DNA of 64,000 bases from Actinacidiphila yanglinensis (GCF_900107965.1 NZ_FNVU01000023.1:95689-159688); one strand, 5' to 3'; counted from the stretch's first letter, positions 17,784 through 26,827 are shown. Numbers and translations are program-made. The notes: a model not told the origin generated them from the sequence alone.

Positions 17784-17975
17784 ATGTCGACCACCCCGGT
17801 CCCATAGCCAGGGGACACCGTCCTGGTCAACAGTGGCCCCTTCATGCAGCACACGGGCCCGGTTCTCGCCGTTGATCAAGAGCGGAATCGAGTACAGCTG
17901 ATCGTGCGGATCTTCGGCGACGACACCCGCATCGAAGTCCCGCTCGACACGGTGGAAGAGGTGACTGGCTCCTGA
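17784..17975 (+). pseudogene. Small KOW-domain (NusG C-terminal type) gene interrupted by an amber codon
   Basis: A 63-codon frame begins with ATG at 17784, with GGAG 6 bases upstream, and ends with TGA at 17973. Codon 8 is TAG (17805-17807). After it the frame reads PGDTVLVNSGPFMQHTGPVL and later VRIFGDDTRIEVPLDTVEEV, which is the KOW domain of NusG (GDxVRVxSGPF...VSIFGRxTPVEL). Without the stop it would be a 62-residue stand-alone KOW protein, which could contact ribosomes or RNA polymerase partners. No usable start lies between the TAG and the domain. Either a nonsense mutation, a sequencing error or readthrough explains it. Confidence 0.6.
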
Positions 17976-18017
17976 CCGTCCAGAGGTCTCCGTTCTCAGG
18001 GCGCGGAGTGGTTCCGG

Positions 18018-19337
18018 TCAGCCGGAAGGGGTACGCGCGGTGAGTCGTACGGGAAACGATGCCGGTGAGAGGACGAGTCGGGCCGAGCACGTGACCGGGC
18101 CTCCGGTCGGCGTCAGCTCCCATCGGCCCAGCAGCGACGCCAGGATCACGGTGGCCTCCGCCTCTCCGAACTCCTCCCCGATGCACTTGGTGGCGCCCGC
18201 GCCGAAAGGCAGGTAGGCGCCGCGCGTGGCCGGTGGGCCCTCGAGCCAGCGGTCCGGCTCGAAGCGGGCGGCGTCCTGGTGGAAGTCCTCACGGCGGTGC
18301 AGGAGGTAGGGGCTGACCAGCACCATGCTGCCCGTCGCCAGTTGGTGGCCGCCCAGTGTGGTGTCGCGGGTGGCGGTCCGCAGGGTCAGCCAGCCCGGCG
18401 GGTAGAGCCGCAGGGTCTCCTTCACGACCCGGCCGGTCAGTTCCAGGCGGGGCAGGTCGGCGAGGCCCGCGGCGCGGCCGCCGAGTACCGCGTCCGCCTC
18501 GGCCCGTACCGCGGCGAGGACGTCGGGCCGGCCCGACAGCAGGTGGATCGCCCACACCACGGCCGACGACGTCGTCTCCCCGCCGGCCAGCAGCAGTACG
18601 GCGACCTGGTCGGAGAGTTCCTGGTGCGAGAGGGCCCGGCCGTCCTCGTCGCGGGCCGCCAGCAGCCGTGACATCAGGTCGTCCTGCCCGGTGCCCGGCT
18701 CGCCGTAGCCCGCGATGAGCCGGCGGACCTGGGCCTGCCAGTGCGCGAGGGCCCGCGCGTAGCGGCGGTTGCCCGGGGTCGGCAGCCGGCCGATGCCGGG
18801 CAGGGCCGCCCGGGAGGTGAGGCCGCTGAGGAAGACGTCGAGGGCGGAGCGCAGTTCGCGCGTCTCCTGCATGTCCAGCCGGGACGAGAACAGCGTGGCG
18901 AGCGCCACGCCGGTGGTCAGCTCGAACATGGCCTCGGTGAGGTCGAGCTCCTGCCCGTCCTGCCATGCCGCGGTGGCCGCGGACACCTGCTCGCGCATCA
19001 CCTCGACGTAGCCGCGCAAGTGCTCGTGCCGGAAGGCCGGTTGCATCACCAGTCGCTGCCGGCGGTGCTCGTGGTACCCGGCGGTCGCAAGACCCGCACC
19101 CATGGCCTGGCGCACTTTGTCGTAGACCGGGCCGGTGCGGTCGAAGCGCCGGAAGTCGGTCAGCACCTCGTGGGCGACCTCCGGGTGGCAGGCCACGAAC
19201 ACCCACCAGGGGCCGAGTCGTACCCGCGCCAGGTCCCCGTACGCCGGCAGCGACTCCAGGAAGCCCAGCGGGTCCCGCCGCAGCCGCAGGAAGTGGCCGA
19301 CCACCGGCCGGTTCCCCGGCACCCGCGCGAACTCCAT
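18018..19337 (-). CDS. Cytochrome P450
   Basis: 439 residues from the ATG at 19337 (MEFARVPGNRPVVGHFLRL); a longer frame to 19568 has non-coding-like Arg-rich sequence. Motifs in order: I-helix AGGETTSS, ExxR in KETLRLYPPG, and heme-binding loop FGAGATKCIGEEF with the ligand C385. It lacks a membrane anchor, as normal for soluble bacterial P450s. The overall type resembles the class that oxidises terpenoids and other lipophilic compounds. It is divergent from an FAD monooxygenase gene with 260 bases between, which suggests shared control. The substrate is unknown. Confidence 0.94.
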   Translation of the reverse strand: MEFARVPGNRPVVGHFLRLRRDPLGFLESLPAYGDLARVRLGPWWVFVACHPEVAHEVLTDFRRFDRTGPVYDKVRQAMGAGLATAGYHEHRRQRLVMQPAFRHEHLRGYVEVMREQVSAATAAWQDGQELDLTEAMFELTTGVALATLFSSRLDMQETRELRSALDVFLSGLTSRAALPGIGRLPTPGNRRYARALAHWQAQVRRLIAGYGEPGTGQDDLMSRLLAARDEDGRALSHQELSDQVAVLLLAGGETTSSAVVWAIHLLSGRPDVLAAVRAEADAVLGGRAAGLADLPRLELTGRVVKETLRLYPPGWLTLRTATRDTTLGGHQLATGSMVLVSPYLLHRREDFHQDAARFEPDRWLEGPPATRGAYLPFGAGATKCIGEEFGEAEATVILASLLGRWELTPTGGPVTCSARLVLSPASFPVRLTARTPSG

Positions 19338-19597
19338 ACCGCCACCGCCCACTGTCGGACTCCTCACCGGATCTCGCTGCCACCGGAGCACAAGCATGCA
19401 GCGCGTGCGCCTCCGCCGTCCTCGCAACGCGAGGGCAGCACCTCCCGCGCGACGAAGAAGAAGCATGCCCGGGCAGCGCGCGATCAGCACGCGGTGAGCC
19501 GGGGATTCCCTCCCGTGCCTGAGATACGTGTCTACCTCACACATGTCGGACGTAGGCTGGAGCGACACAGTCGTCCGGCAGAAGGTGTGACCGACAG

Positions 19598-21169
19598 ATG
19601 GCGCCGCAGAAGACGAAGGACGGGCCGGTGATCGTGGTGGGAGCGGGCCCGGTGGGCCTGGTCGCCGCGATCGAGCTGGCCCGCCGGGGGGTCGATGTCC
19701 GCATCGTCGACATGGCGGACGGGCCCTCCGCGGGATCCCGGGGCAAGGGCCTGCAGCCCCGCAGCATCGAGGTGATGGACGATCTCGGGATCGCCGGCCG
19801 GATCCTGGCCACGGGGCGTTCCCGGCTGCCCATTCGCAAGTACCGGGGCCGGACGGTCCTGGGGGTCGGCGAGGTGAACCCGGACGCGGGAGATCCCACC
19901 CCTTCCACCCCCTACCCTCGTACGCTGCTGGTTCCCCAGTGGCGGGTGGAGGAGGCGCTGCGGGAGCGGCTCGACGAGCTGGGCGTACGGGTCGAGTACG
20001 GCACCGAGCTCACGGGGGTGGAGCAGGACGCCGGGAACGTGCACGCCACGCTGCGGACCACGCACGGCCGCGAGGACAGGTCCTTCGCCTACCTCGTCGG
20101 ATGCGACGGCGCCTCCAGTACGGTGCGCGGCCTGCTGGGCACCGGCTTCCTGGGGCGCACCGACGAGACCGTCAGGATGCTCACCGCCGACGTCGAACTG
20201 AGCGGGCTCGACCGCGACTTCTGGCACTGGTGGCCCGGTGCGGACGGCGGGCTGCTGGCGCTCTGCCCGCTGGCGGCGTCCGACGCGTTCCAGCTCCAGG
20301 TTGCCGTCGCGCCCGACGTGGGCACGGAGGTCCCGGCCGCCGGGATCCAGAAACTGGTCGAGGAACGCACCGGGCGGACCGACATCCGCGTCAGGCGCGT
20401 GGCCTGGCAGTCCGTCTGGCGGTTCAACGTGCGGATGGTCGACCGCTACCGTACGGGGCGGGTGTTCCTCGTCGGCGATGCGGCCCATGTCCACGCGCCG
20501 GCGGGCGGTCTGGGCATGAACACGGGCATCCAGGACGCGTACAACCTCGGCTGGAAGCTCGCACATGTCCTCGCCGGGGCTCCGCAGACGCTGCTGGACA
20601 CCTACGAGCAGGAGCGGCTCCCGGTCGCCGCGGACGTTCTGGACCTCTCCGGCAGGCTCGTCGACGGGCGCTTCAAGGGACTCGTGCCGGGCGAGCAGCG
20701 CGGCTCCGACACGCGGCAGTTGACCGTGCACTACCCCGTCGGCGACCTGGTGGGCTCGCCGCGGCAGGAAGGAGCGGCCGTGCAGGCGGGCGACCGTGCG
20801 CCGGACTCGCTGCTCTCCCGTGGGAACGGCTCCGATGTGCGCGTCTTCGACCTGCTGCGCGGCACCCACACGTCCGTCCTCGCCTTCGGTCCCCGCAGCG
20901 CCGCGGTCGCCGCCGGGCTCCGCGGACACTTCCCCGCAGGCATCAGGGCGTTCGATCTCCTCGGGGCAGGGGTGTCCGTCCCCGGCGGCGGGGAGAACGC
21001 CTTCGCCGACAGCGCGGGCCATGCCCGAGCGGACTATGCGGTCGGCGGTGACACCCTGTTCGTCATACGGCCGGACGGCTACGTCGGTCTGCGCCTCACC
21101 GATCCAGATCGGACCACGGTCCTGCGCTATCTCGCCCGGCTGCTGCCGGCGGTGGACACCTCCGAATGA
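19598..21169 (+). CDS. FAD-dependent aromatic-type monooxygenase
   Basis: 523 residues of the PHBH-fold flavoprotein hydroxylase family (group A). Near the N-terminus the ADP-binding motif VIVVGAGPVGLVAAIELARR is intact (GAGPVG at 15-20). The GD motif, GRVFLVGDAAHVHAPAGGLG near residue 290, binds the flavin ribityl chain. A thioredoxin-like C-terminal domain follows (GDRAPDSLLSRGNGSDVRVFDLL), as in PgaE/RdmE-type enzymes that hydroxylate polyketides and in enzymes that inactivate antibiotics. It should use NAD(P)H and O2. AAGGTG precedes the ATG. Whether it serves biosynthesis or detoxification cannot be settled here; the exporter and regulators nearby favour detoxification. Confidence 0.92.
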   Translation: MAPQKTKDGPVIVVGAGPVGLVAAIELARRGVDVRIVDMADGPSAGSRGKGLQPRSIEVMDDLGIAGRILATGRSRLPIRKYRGRTVLGVGEVNPDAGDPTPSTPYPRTLLVPQWRVEEALRERLDELGVRVEYGTELTGVEQDAGNVHATLRTTHGREDRSFAYLVGCDGASSTVRGLLGTGFLGRTDETVRMLTADVELSGLDRDFWHWWPGADGGLLALCPLAASDAFQLQVAVAPDVGTEVPAAGIQKLVEERTGRTDIRVRRVAWQSVWRFNVRMVDRYRTGRVFLVGDAAHVHAPAGGLGMNTGIQDAYNLGWKLAHVLAGAPQTLLDTYEQERLPVAADVLDLSGRLVDGRFKGLVPGEQRGSDTRQLTVHYPVGDLVGSPRQEGAAVQAGDRAPDSLLSRGNGSDVRVFDLLRGTHTSVLAFGPRSAAVAAGLRGHFPAGIRAFDLLGAGVSVPGGGENAFADSAGHARADYAVGGDTLFVIRPDGYVGLRLTDPDRTTVLRYLARLLPAVDTSE

Positions 21170-21170
21170 A

Positions 21171-21186
21171 TGGACTTTCCAGTCCA
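21171..21186. promoter_or_regulatory. Inverted repeat TGGACT-N4-AGTCCA
   Basis: A perfect 6-bp inverted repeat around TTCC directly follows the FAD monooxygenase stop codon and lies about 180 bases before the next gene. It is too short for a stable terminator and could be an operator for the XRE regulator encoded two genes downstream; this is a guess from position. Confidence 0.3.
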
Positions 21187-21212
21187 GAAAATTTCTCCTA
21201 CCGCCCCTTCCA

Positions 21213-21235
21213 TGTCCGGGCGGGCCCCCCGGACA
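21213..21235 (+). terminator. Hairpin terminator after the FAD monooxygenase gene
   Basis: Perfect 8-bp stem TGTCCGGG / CCCGGACA with a 7-base loop about 45 bases after the stop codon. Confidence 0.5.
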
Positions 21236-21363
21236 AGGCCGGGGCCGACGGCGCGTGCCGGCCCCCACCGCGCGAGGCACCGGGAAACGGCTGAACGGCC
21301 GGGCGCCGGCGTTTACCTCGGAGGGAATTGGTTCGCCATCGGGGGCGGCGCAGACTCCGGGGC

Positions 21364-21933
21364 ATGAGTACATACGAGATCCAGACCGTCGAGACCGTTT
21401 CCGAGGCGGCCAGGGAGCCGCTGGCGGCCCTGGAGGGGGCGTTCGGGTTCGTGCCCGCCGCTGCCGGGCTGATGGCGAACTCGCCGGCGTTGCTGAACAC
21501 GTTCTTCTCCGCGTTCGGGCATTTCCGGGGCGGGGGCACGTTCGGGGCCGACGAACGGCAGGTGCTGCTGCTGTCCAACGCCGTTGCCAACGGCTGCGAG
21601 TGGGCGGTCGCGTTCCACACGCTGGAGGCGCTCGCGGACGGGGTCGAGCCGGGCGTGGTCGAGGCGCTGCGCCGGGGGGAGGTGCCCGCCGATCCGCGGA
21701 TGGCGGCACTGTCGGGGCTCACCCGGGCGTTCATCGGCAAGCGGGGCCGGCTCGATGAGGCGGATGTGGCGGCGTTCAGGGGGGCCGGCTTCACCGAGGA
21801 GCAGGTGTTCGAGGTGATCACCGGGGTGGCGATCTCGGTGATGACGAACTACACCGCGAACCTCGCCCGGCCGGCCATGGAGGCGGCGGTCCGGCCGCAC
21901 GCGTGGACTGCGGGATACTCGAGCGGTGTCTGA
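21364..21933 (+). CDS. Carboxymuconolactone decarboxylase/AhpD-like family protein
   Basis: 189 residues from the ATG at 21364. It has the all-helical CMD/AhpD pattern: LEGAFGFVPAAAGLMANSP, then ADERQVLLLSNAVANGCEWAVAFHT, where the Cys and the His six residues later form the active-site pair. Only one Cys is present instead of the CxxC of AhpD. Members act as peroxidase partners, decarboxylases or oxidoreductases. The XRE regulator gene overlaps its end by 8 bases, a sign of a two-gene operon and of autoregulation. Confidence 0.88.
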   Translation: MSTYEIQTVETVSEAAREPLAALEGAFGFVPAAAGLMANSPALLNTFFSAFGHFRGGGTFGADERQVLLLSNAVANGCEWAVAFHTLEALADGVEPGVVEALRRGEVPADPRMAALSGLTRAFIGKRGRLDEADVAAFRGAGFTEEQVFEVITGVAISVMTNYTANLARPAMEAAVRPHAWTAGYSSGV

Positions 21934-22732
21934 GGTCGGTCCCCTTCTGAAGCACTGGCGCGGCGCCCGGCGGCTGAGCCAGCTGGCGCTGGCCAGTGAG
22001 GCGGCGGTGTCGGTGCGCCATCTGTGTTTCCTGGAGACCGGCCGCGCGAACCCCAGCCGGGCCATGGTGCTGAAGCTCGCCGAGGTGCTCGACGTGCCCT
22101 TCCGGGATCGCAACACCCTGCTGCTCAAGGCGGGGTTCGCGCCCGAGTACCCGGAATCGGAGCTGGACGCGCCGTCGCTCGCCGCCGTCCGCGACGCGCT
22201 CGACACCATCCTGGCACAGCAGGAGCCCTTCCCGGCGCTGGTGATGGACCGCAGCTGGGACATCCGGCGCACCAACGGCGCCGCCCGCCGCTTCTTCGCG
22301 TTCCTCCAGGAAGGAGAGGCGGGGGCGGTTCCCGGGCCGGCGAACGTGCTGCGCCGGATGTTCCACCCCGACGGGGTCCGCCGGCACGTGGCGAACTGGC
22401 CGGAGGTCGCCGAGGCACTGGTCCGGCGCGCGCGGCGGGAGGCGGTCGGGGGTGTCACCGACGAGCGCGCCCAGCAGATCCTGGAGGAGGTGCTGCACTA
22501 CCCCGGGGTGCCGGCCTCGCTCCGGTCGCTGGACGCGGCCGCGCCGGTGCTGCCGATCGTGCCGATCCGGTACGTGCGCGGCGACCGGCGGTTCGACTAC
22601 TTCTCCACCGTGACGACGCTCGGGACCCCGCAGGACGTGACGCTGCAGGAACTGCGCATCGAGTGCTTCTTCCCGATGGACGACGGGACCCGGGCGCACG
22701 CACGTCGACTCGCCGAGGCGACCGGGCCCTGA
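21926..22732 (+). CDS. XRE-family regulator with MmyB-like ligand-binding domain
   Basis: 268 residues with a GTG start inside the end of the preceding gene. Residues 1-65 are a Xre helix-turn-helix (LKHWRGARRLSQLALASEAA, then VSVRHLCFLETGRANPSR). The rest has the MmyB-like PAS-type sensor pattern (FPALVMDRSWDIRRTNGAARRFF, then NVLRRMFHPDGVRRHVANW and FDYFSTVTTLGTPQDVTLQEL). Proteins of this type often repress adjacent redox genes and respond to small hydrophobic molecules. It converges on the exporter gene with only 6 bases between stops. Confidence 0.93.
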   Translation: MSEVGPLLKHWRGARRLSQLALASEAAVSVRHLCFLETGRANPSRAMVLKLAEVLDVPFRDRNTLLLKAGFAPEYPESELDAPSLAAVRDALDTILAQQEPFPALVMDRSWDIRRTNGAARRFFAFLQEGEAGAVPGPANVLRRMFHPDGVRRHVANWPEVAEALVRRARREAVGGVTDERAQQILEEVLHYPGVPASLRSLDAAAPVLPIVPIRYVRGDRRFDYFSTVTTLGTPQDVTLQELRIECFFPMDDGTRAHARRLAEATGP

Positions 22733-22738
22733 CGCGCC

Positions 22739-24460
22739 TCAGTTGCGTGCCGCCGGGGCTTCCTGCGCGGCCCGGGCCTCCTGGGCCGCGCGGGCCAGGC
22801 CGCTGGAGGCGCGCAGCGGGACCTCCTTGATGAACAGGGTGACCAGGAAGGCGATCAGGACCAGCGGGGCGACGTACATGAAGATGTCCCCGATGGCGTG
22901 GCCGTAGGCGGCCTCCAGCCAGGTGCGGACGGGGGCGGGCAGCAGGGCGAGGTCCGGCACGTCGCCGCCGGAGGACTTCGCGGCGGTCGCCTGGTCGCCG
23001 GGACTGAGCTGGGTGATGCTCGCGCGGGTGTAGTGGCCGATCCGGGTGGTGAGGATCGAGCCGAGGACGGAGACGCCGACCGCGCCGCCCAGCGAGCGGA
23101 AGAACGTCACCGTGGAGGAGGCGGCGCCCAGGTCGCTCGCGTCGACCTGGTTCTGGGTGCACAGCACGAGGTTCTGCAGGGTCATCCCGACGCCGAGGCC
23201 CATCAGCGCCATGCACAGCGCGATGAACGTATACGGGGTGTCGTGGCGGAGCATGCCCAGCAGGGCCAGTCCCGCGGTGAGCAGGGCGCCGCCGGTCAGC
23301 AGCCATGCCTTCCACCGGCCGGTGCGGGTGATGATCCGGCCGGAGACCGTGGAGGCCACGAACAGGCCCGCGATGAACGGGATCGTCATGACGCCGGAGC
23401 GGGTCGGGGAGTCGCCGCGGGCCAGCTGGAAGTACTGGCTGAAGAACACGGTGCCGGCGAACAGGGCGGTGCCGACGAGCAGCGAGGCGAGGGAGGCGAG
23501 CGTGGTGGTGCGGGTACGGAACAGCCGCAACGGGATGATCGGCTCGCTCGCCCTGGTCTCGACGGCCAGGAAGACCGCGGTCAGCAGGGCCGACACGCCG
23601 ACCAGGACGCCCGTCTGCCAGGACAGCCAGGCGTACTTGTCGCCGGCGAAGGTGACCCAGACCAGCAGCAGGCACACGGCCGCGGTGACGAAGAAGGCGC
23701 CGGCCCAGTCGACCTTGACCTGCCGCCGGACGACCGGCAGGTTCAGTGTCTTCTGCAGCACCACCAGGGCGAGCAGCGCGAAGGGGATGCCCAGGAACAG
23801 GCACCAGCGCCAGCCGAGCCAGCTGGTGTCGGTGACGACTCCGCCGAGCAGCGGGCCGCCCACCGTGGCGACCGCGAAGGTGGCCCCGAGGTAGCCGGAG
23901 TAACGGCCGCGCTCGCGCGGGGAGATCATCGCGGCCAGCACGACCTGGGCGAGCGCGGACAGGCCGCCGCCGCCCAGGCCCTGGATGACGCGGGCGCCGA
24001 TCAGCGTCGCGGGATTGCGGGACAGGCCGGCCACCAGGGAGCCGATGACGTAGACGACCAGCGCGGACTGGACCAGGAGCTTCTTGCTGAACTGGTCGGC
24101 GAGTTTGCCCCACAGCGGGGTCGACGCGGTCGTCGCCAGGAGGGAGGCGGTGACGACCCAGGTGTAGGTGGTCTGGCCGCCGCCCAGGTCGCCCACGATC
24201 CTCGGCAGGGCGTTGGTGACGACGGTCGAGGAGAGGATGGCGGCGAACAGGCCCAGCAGGAGGCCCGACAGCGCGCGCATGATCTCCGGGTGCGTCATCT
24301 GCGCGGGCGTGGTCTTCGCTTCTGCCGTCTGCGCGTCCGTCGTCAGCGTCACCGGTACGTGCGTCGTCAGCGTCGCCGGTGCGTGCGTCGTCGGTACGCG
24401 GGCGGCGCTCCTCTTGTGCCGGGCGCGGGTCCGCGCGCCGGTGCGTGGCGTGGTGGTCAT
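22739..24460 (-). CDS. DHA2 (EmrB/QacA-type) MFS drug exporter
   Basis: 573 residues from the ATG at 24460 with AAGGAAA upstream. After a long Thr/Ala-rich cytoplasmic N-terminus about 14 membrane helices can be counted, the number for DHA2 proton antiporters. Diagnostic stretches are ILSSTVVTNALPRIVGDLGG (first helix), the motif A-like PLWGKLADQFSKK and ALSGLLLGLFAAI. It should export toxic or hydrophobic compounds using the proton gradient. It is divergent from a short-chain dehydrogenase gene, and the XRE regulator lies next to its end; either could be linked to its control. Confidence 0.93.
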   Translation of the reverse strand: MTTTPRTGARTRARHKRSAARVPTTHAPATLTTHVPVTLTTDAQTAEAKTTPAQMTHPEIMRALSGLLLGLFAAILSSTVVTNALPRIVGDLGGGQTTYTWVVTASLLATTASTPLWGKLADQFSKKLLVQSALVVYVIGSLVAGLSRNPATLIGARVIQGLGGGGLSALAQVVLAAMISPRERGRYSGYLGATFAVATVGGPLLGGVVTDTSWLGWRWCLFLGIPFALLALVVLQKTLNLPVVRRQVKVDWAGAFFVTAAVCLLLVWVTFAGDKYAWLSWQTGVLVGVSALLTAVFLAVETRASEPIIPLRLFRTRTTTLASLASLLVGTALFAGTVFFSQYFQLARGDSPTRSGVMTIPFIAGLFVASTVSGRIITRTGRWKAWLLTGGALLTAGLALLGMLRHDTPYTFIALCMALMGLGVGMTLQNLVLCTQNQVDASDLGAASSTVTFFRSLGGAVGVSVLGSILTTRIGHYTRASITQLSPGDQATAAKSSGGDVPDLALLPAPVRTWLEAAYGHAIGDIFMYVAPLVLIAFLVTLFIKEVPLRASSGLARAAQEARAAQEAPAARN

Positions 24461-24902
24461 CGGTTGTGTTTCCTTACGTGTGGCAGCGGCGGGCGGTCTC
24501 GGGGCCCGGCCCGGTGACGAGCACCCGGCCAGTGTCCGCGGGCGGGTCGCGTGCACACATCCGTCGAATGACTGCGTCACCGCTCAGGGGTGTATCCCAG
24601 GTAGGTCGCCGGGCAGGTGCCGCGTGGGCGCCTCCTGGGTTCCGTGCGGCTCCGGCAGGCGCGGCGCCTGCTGCGGGCGTACGGTGAAAAGGGTGCCCTG
24701 GGCGGCTGCGCCGGGTCGTCCTCGCGCGGCTGGGGCGGGCCGTGGCCGTGGCGCCCGGCGATGACTTACGCACCTGGGCAGTGCGGGCCGGCCGGGGGCG
24801 GCGGATTCGGCAGTCAAACGACGGTCGTCACCGGCTGGACCGGTCACCAGGATGGGGATGTCAGCTCACAGCAGCTTCCATCTGGATACGGAGAGATCCC
24901 AC
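24461..24902. promoter_or_regulatory. Divergent promoter region between exporter and dehydrogenase genes
   Basis: 442 bases without a convincing gene. It should contain both divergent promoters. A perfect short palindrome ACGAC-G-GTCGT lies at 24818-24828, followed within 25 bases by two copies of an ACCGG element. They are candidate operator elements; no regulator can be assigned. The dehydrogenase ribosome site (GGAGAG) is at its right end. Confidence 0.3.
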
Positions 24903-25736
24903 ATGACCCGCACATGGTTGATCACAGGGGCGTCCCGGGGGTTCGGGCGCGCCCTGGCGGAGGCGGTTCTGCAGGCCGGTGACCGGCTGGTGGCGACCGC
25001 GCGCCGCCCCGAGCAGCTCGACGACCTGGTCTCCCGCTACGGCGCGCAGGTGCGTGCGGTGGCCCTGGACGTCACCGACGCCGCCGCCGCGCGGGATGCG
25101 GTGCAGGCGGCGGTGGACGCCTTCGGCCGCCTGGACGTCGTCGTCAACAACGCCGGCTACGCCAACAGCGCGCCGATCGAGGAGATGGCGGAGGACGACT
25201 TCCGGGGCCAGTTCGAGGCGAACTTCTTCGGCGTCGTCAACGTCACCCGGGCCGCCCTTCCGGTGCTGCGCGAGCAGCGCTCGGGGACGTTCCTGCAGTT
25301 CTCGTCGCTGGGCGGCAGGGTGGGCGGCACCCCGGGCATGGGCGCCTACCAGAGCGCGAAGTTCGCGGTGGAGGGCTTCTCGGAGGTGCTGGCCGGGGAG
25401 GCCGCGCCCTTCGGGATCAGGGTCGTCATCGTGGAGCCCGGCGCCTTCCGGACGGACTGGCAGGGCTCCTCCATGGAACTGCACGAGGTAGGCCCGGACT
25501 ACCAGCAGACCGTCGGCGCCATGAACGAGTACCGGGCGCGGAGCAACGGCACGCAGCCCGGCGACCCGGTCCGGGCGGCACAGGTGCTCGTCGACGTGGC
25601 CGGCCACGACGATCCGCCGCGCCGGCTCCTGCTCGGCGCCCAGGCCGTGGCGATGGCCCTGGAGGCGGGTGAGGCGCGGGCCGCCGAGACCAGGAAGTGG
25701 GCCGGGGCCAGCAGCGCCGCGGACTTCCCGGCGTAA
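24903..25736 (+). CDS. Short-chain dehydrogenase/reductase
   Basis: 277 residues from the ATG at 24903. Classical SDR motifs are in place: cofactor loop TGASRGFG (8-15), NNAG in VVNNAGYAN, catalytic Ser in FLQFSSLGGR and YxxxK in GAYQSAKFAVEGF. The Arg/Lys pattern after strand 2 (TARRPEQL) suggests NADP(H). The C-terminal extension of about 90 residues is typical of SDRs related to ketoreductases of unknown substrate. The next gene encodes a paralogue, separated by an unusual repeat-rich 233-base gap. Confidence 0.93.
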   Translation: MTRTWLITGASRGFGRALAEAVLQAGDRLVATARRPEQLDDLVSRYGAQVRAVALDVTDAAAARDAVQAAVDAFGRLDVVVNNAGYANSAPIEEMAEDDFRGQFEANFFGVVNVTRAALPVLREQRSGTFLQFSSLGGRVGGTPGMGAYQSAKFAVEGFSEVLAGEAAPFGIRVVIVEPGAFRTDWQGSSMELHEVGPDYQQTVGAMNEYRARSNGTQPGDPVRAAQVLVDVAGHDDPPRRLLLGAQAVAMALEAGEARAAETRKWAGASSAADFPA

Positions 25737-25779
25737 CCGCCCCGCACGCCTCCTCCCCCTTTTCCGAGGGCACCCACGT

Positions 25780-25955
25780 TTTCGCGGTGCCCTCCCTTCC
25801 GCGGCGCTCCCGTTTCCGCGGCACCCCCTTTGCGGCATACCCGTTTCGCGGCACACCCGTTTCTGCGGCACCGTTCCGCGGCACCCCCGCCTCCGTGGCA
25901 CACACGTCTCGGCGGCACCCCCGTCTCGGCGGCACCCCCGTTTCATCCGATCATC
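25780..25955. repeat. Degenerate tandem repeat array (GCGGCACCC-type units) between two SDR genes
   Basis: At least eight imperfect units of about 15-21 bases built on the core GTTTCGCGGCACCCC follow one another, e.g. GTTTCCGCGGCACCCC, GTTTCGCGGCACACCC, GTCTCGGCGGCACCCCC (twice, nearly identical, at the right end). Spacing varies. There is no coding sequence on either strand that I would trust, and no spacers of constant length. The array ends about 15 bases before the ribosome site of the next SDR gene. Confidence 0.6.
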
Positions 25956-25969
25956 CAAGGAGAATTCCC

Positions 25970-26827
25970 ATGTCCCGCAAGACCTGGCTCATCACCGGCG
26001 CGTCCAGCGGACTGGGCCTGGCCCTGGCCGAACACGTCCTGGCCCAGGGCGACCAGGTGGTGGCGACGGCCAGCTCGACCCAGGCCACCACCGAACTGGC
26101 CGCGCGCCACCCGCAAACCGCAGTGGCGGTCCGGCTGGACGTGACCCGGCCCGCAGACCACGCGGACGCCGTACGGGCCGCCGAGGAGCGCTTCGGCGGC
26201 ATCGACATCCTGGTCAACAACGCGGCGATCGACTTCGTCGGCGCCCTGGAGGAGCAGGAGGAGAGCGACTACCGCCGGTTGTTCGAGGTCAACTTCTTCG
26301 GCGCGGTCGGGCTCACCCGCGCCGTGCTGCCCGGCATGCGCGCGCGGCGCAGCGGTGTCATCGTGAACGTCTCCTCCATGGACGGCCTGGCCAGCCTGCC
26401 CGCCAACGGCTACTACTCGTCCAGCAAGTTCGCGCTGGAGGGCTTCACCGAGGCGCTGTGGCAGGAGATCGCACCGATCGGCCTGCACGCGATGATCATC
26501 CAGCCGGGCTCCTTCCGTACCGGCATCGAGAACCGGACGAAGGTCTCCGGCCCGGCCATCGAGGACTACGCCGTCACGTCCGGGGCGTTCCGCGCCATGA
26601 TGGGCAGCCTCACCCCGGAGATGTTCCCCGGCGACCCGCAGCGGGCCGCGGAGGCGGTCCACGCGGCCGTCACAGCGCCCGAGCCGCGGCACTGGGTGGT
26701 GCTGGGCAGCGACGCCCAGCGGCGTATCGGCGTCAAACTGGACCAGCTCCGGGCCGAATTCGAGGCCGGAAGGGAGCTGGCGCTCAGCACGGACTTCCCG
26801 GGCGCGGCCGAGCACGCGGTGCTCTGA
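25970..26827 (+). CDS. Short-chain dehydrogenase/reductase (paralogue of preceding gene)
   Basis: 285 residues; the ATG at 25970 follows a perfect AAGGAG by 7 bases. Motifs: TGASSGLG cofactor loop, VNNAAIDF, catalytic Ser in VIVNVSSMDGLA, and YxxxK in GYYSSSKFALEGF. It is clearly related to the preceding SDR (same opening, same FALEGF-E pattern, similar C-terminal extension), so the two arose by duplication or recruitment of relatives. A strong terminator hairpin follows. The substrate is not known. Confidence 0.94.
   Translation: MSRKTWLITGASSGLGLALAEHVLAQGDQVVATASSTQATTELAARHPQTAVAVRLDVTRPADHADAVRAAEERFGGIDILVNNAAIDFVGALEEQEESDYRRLFEVNFFGAVGLTRAVLPGMRARRSGVIVNVSSMDGLASLPANGYYSSSKFALEGFTEALWQEIAPIGLHAMIIQPGSFRTGIENRTKVSGPAIEDYAVTSGAFRAMMGSLTPEMFPGDPQRAAEAVHAAVTAPEPRHWVVLGSDAQRRIGVKLDQLRAEFEAGRELALSTDFPGAAEHAVL

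Noticed and set aside
19338..19568. 77-residue N-terminal extension of the P450
   Set aside because: The extension is Arg-rich and lacks P450 similarity; a normal P450 start follows at 19337.
25780..25955. Short repeats that might be a CRISPR array
   Set aside because: Units are imperfect and contiguous without unique spacers of constant length, and no cas genes are nearby.
25697..25969. 91-codon upstream extension of the second SDR
   Set aside because: It consists of the intergenic repeats; a perfect ribosome site and canonical SDR start occur at 25970.
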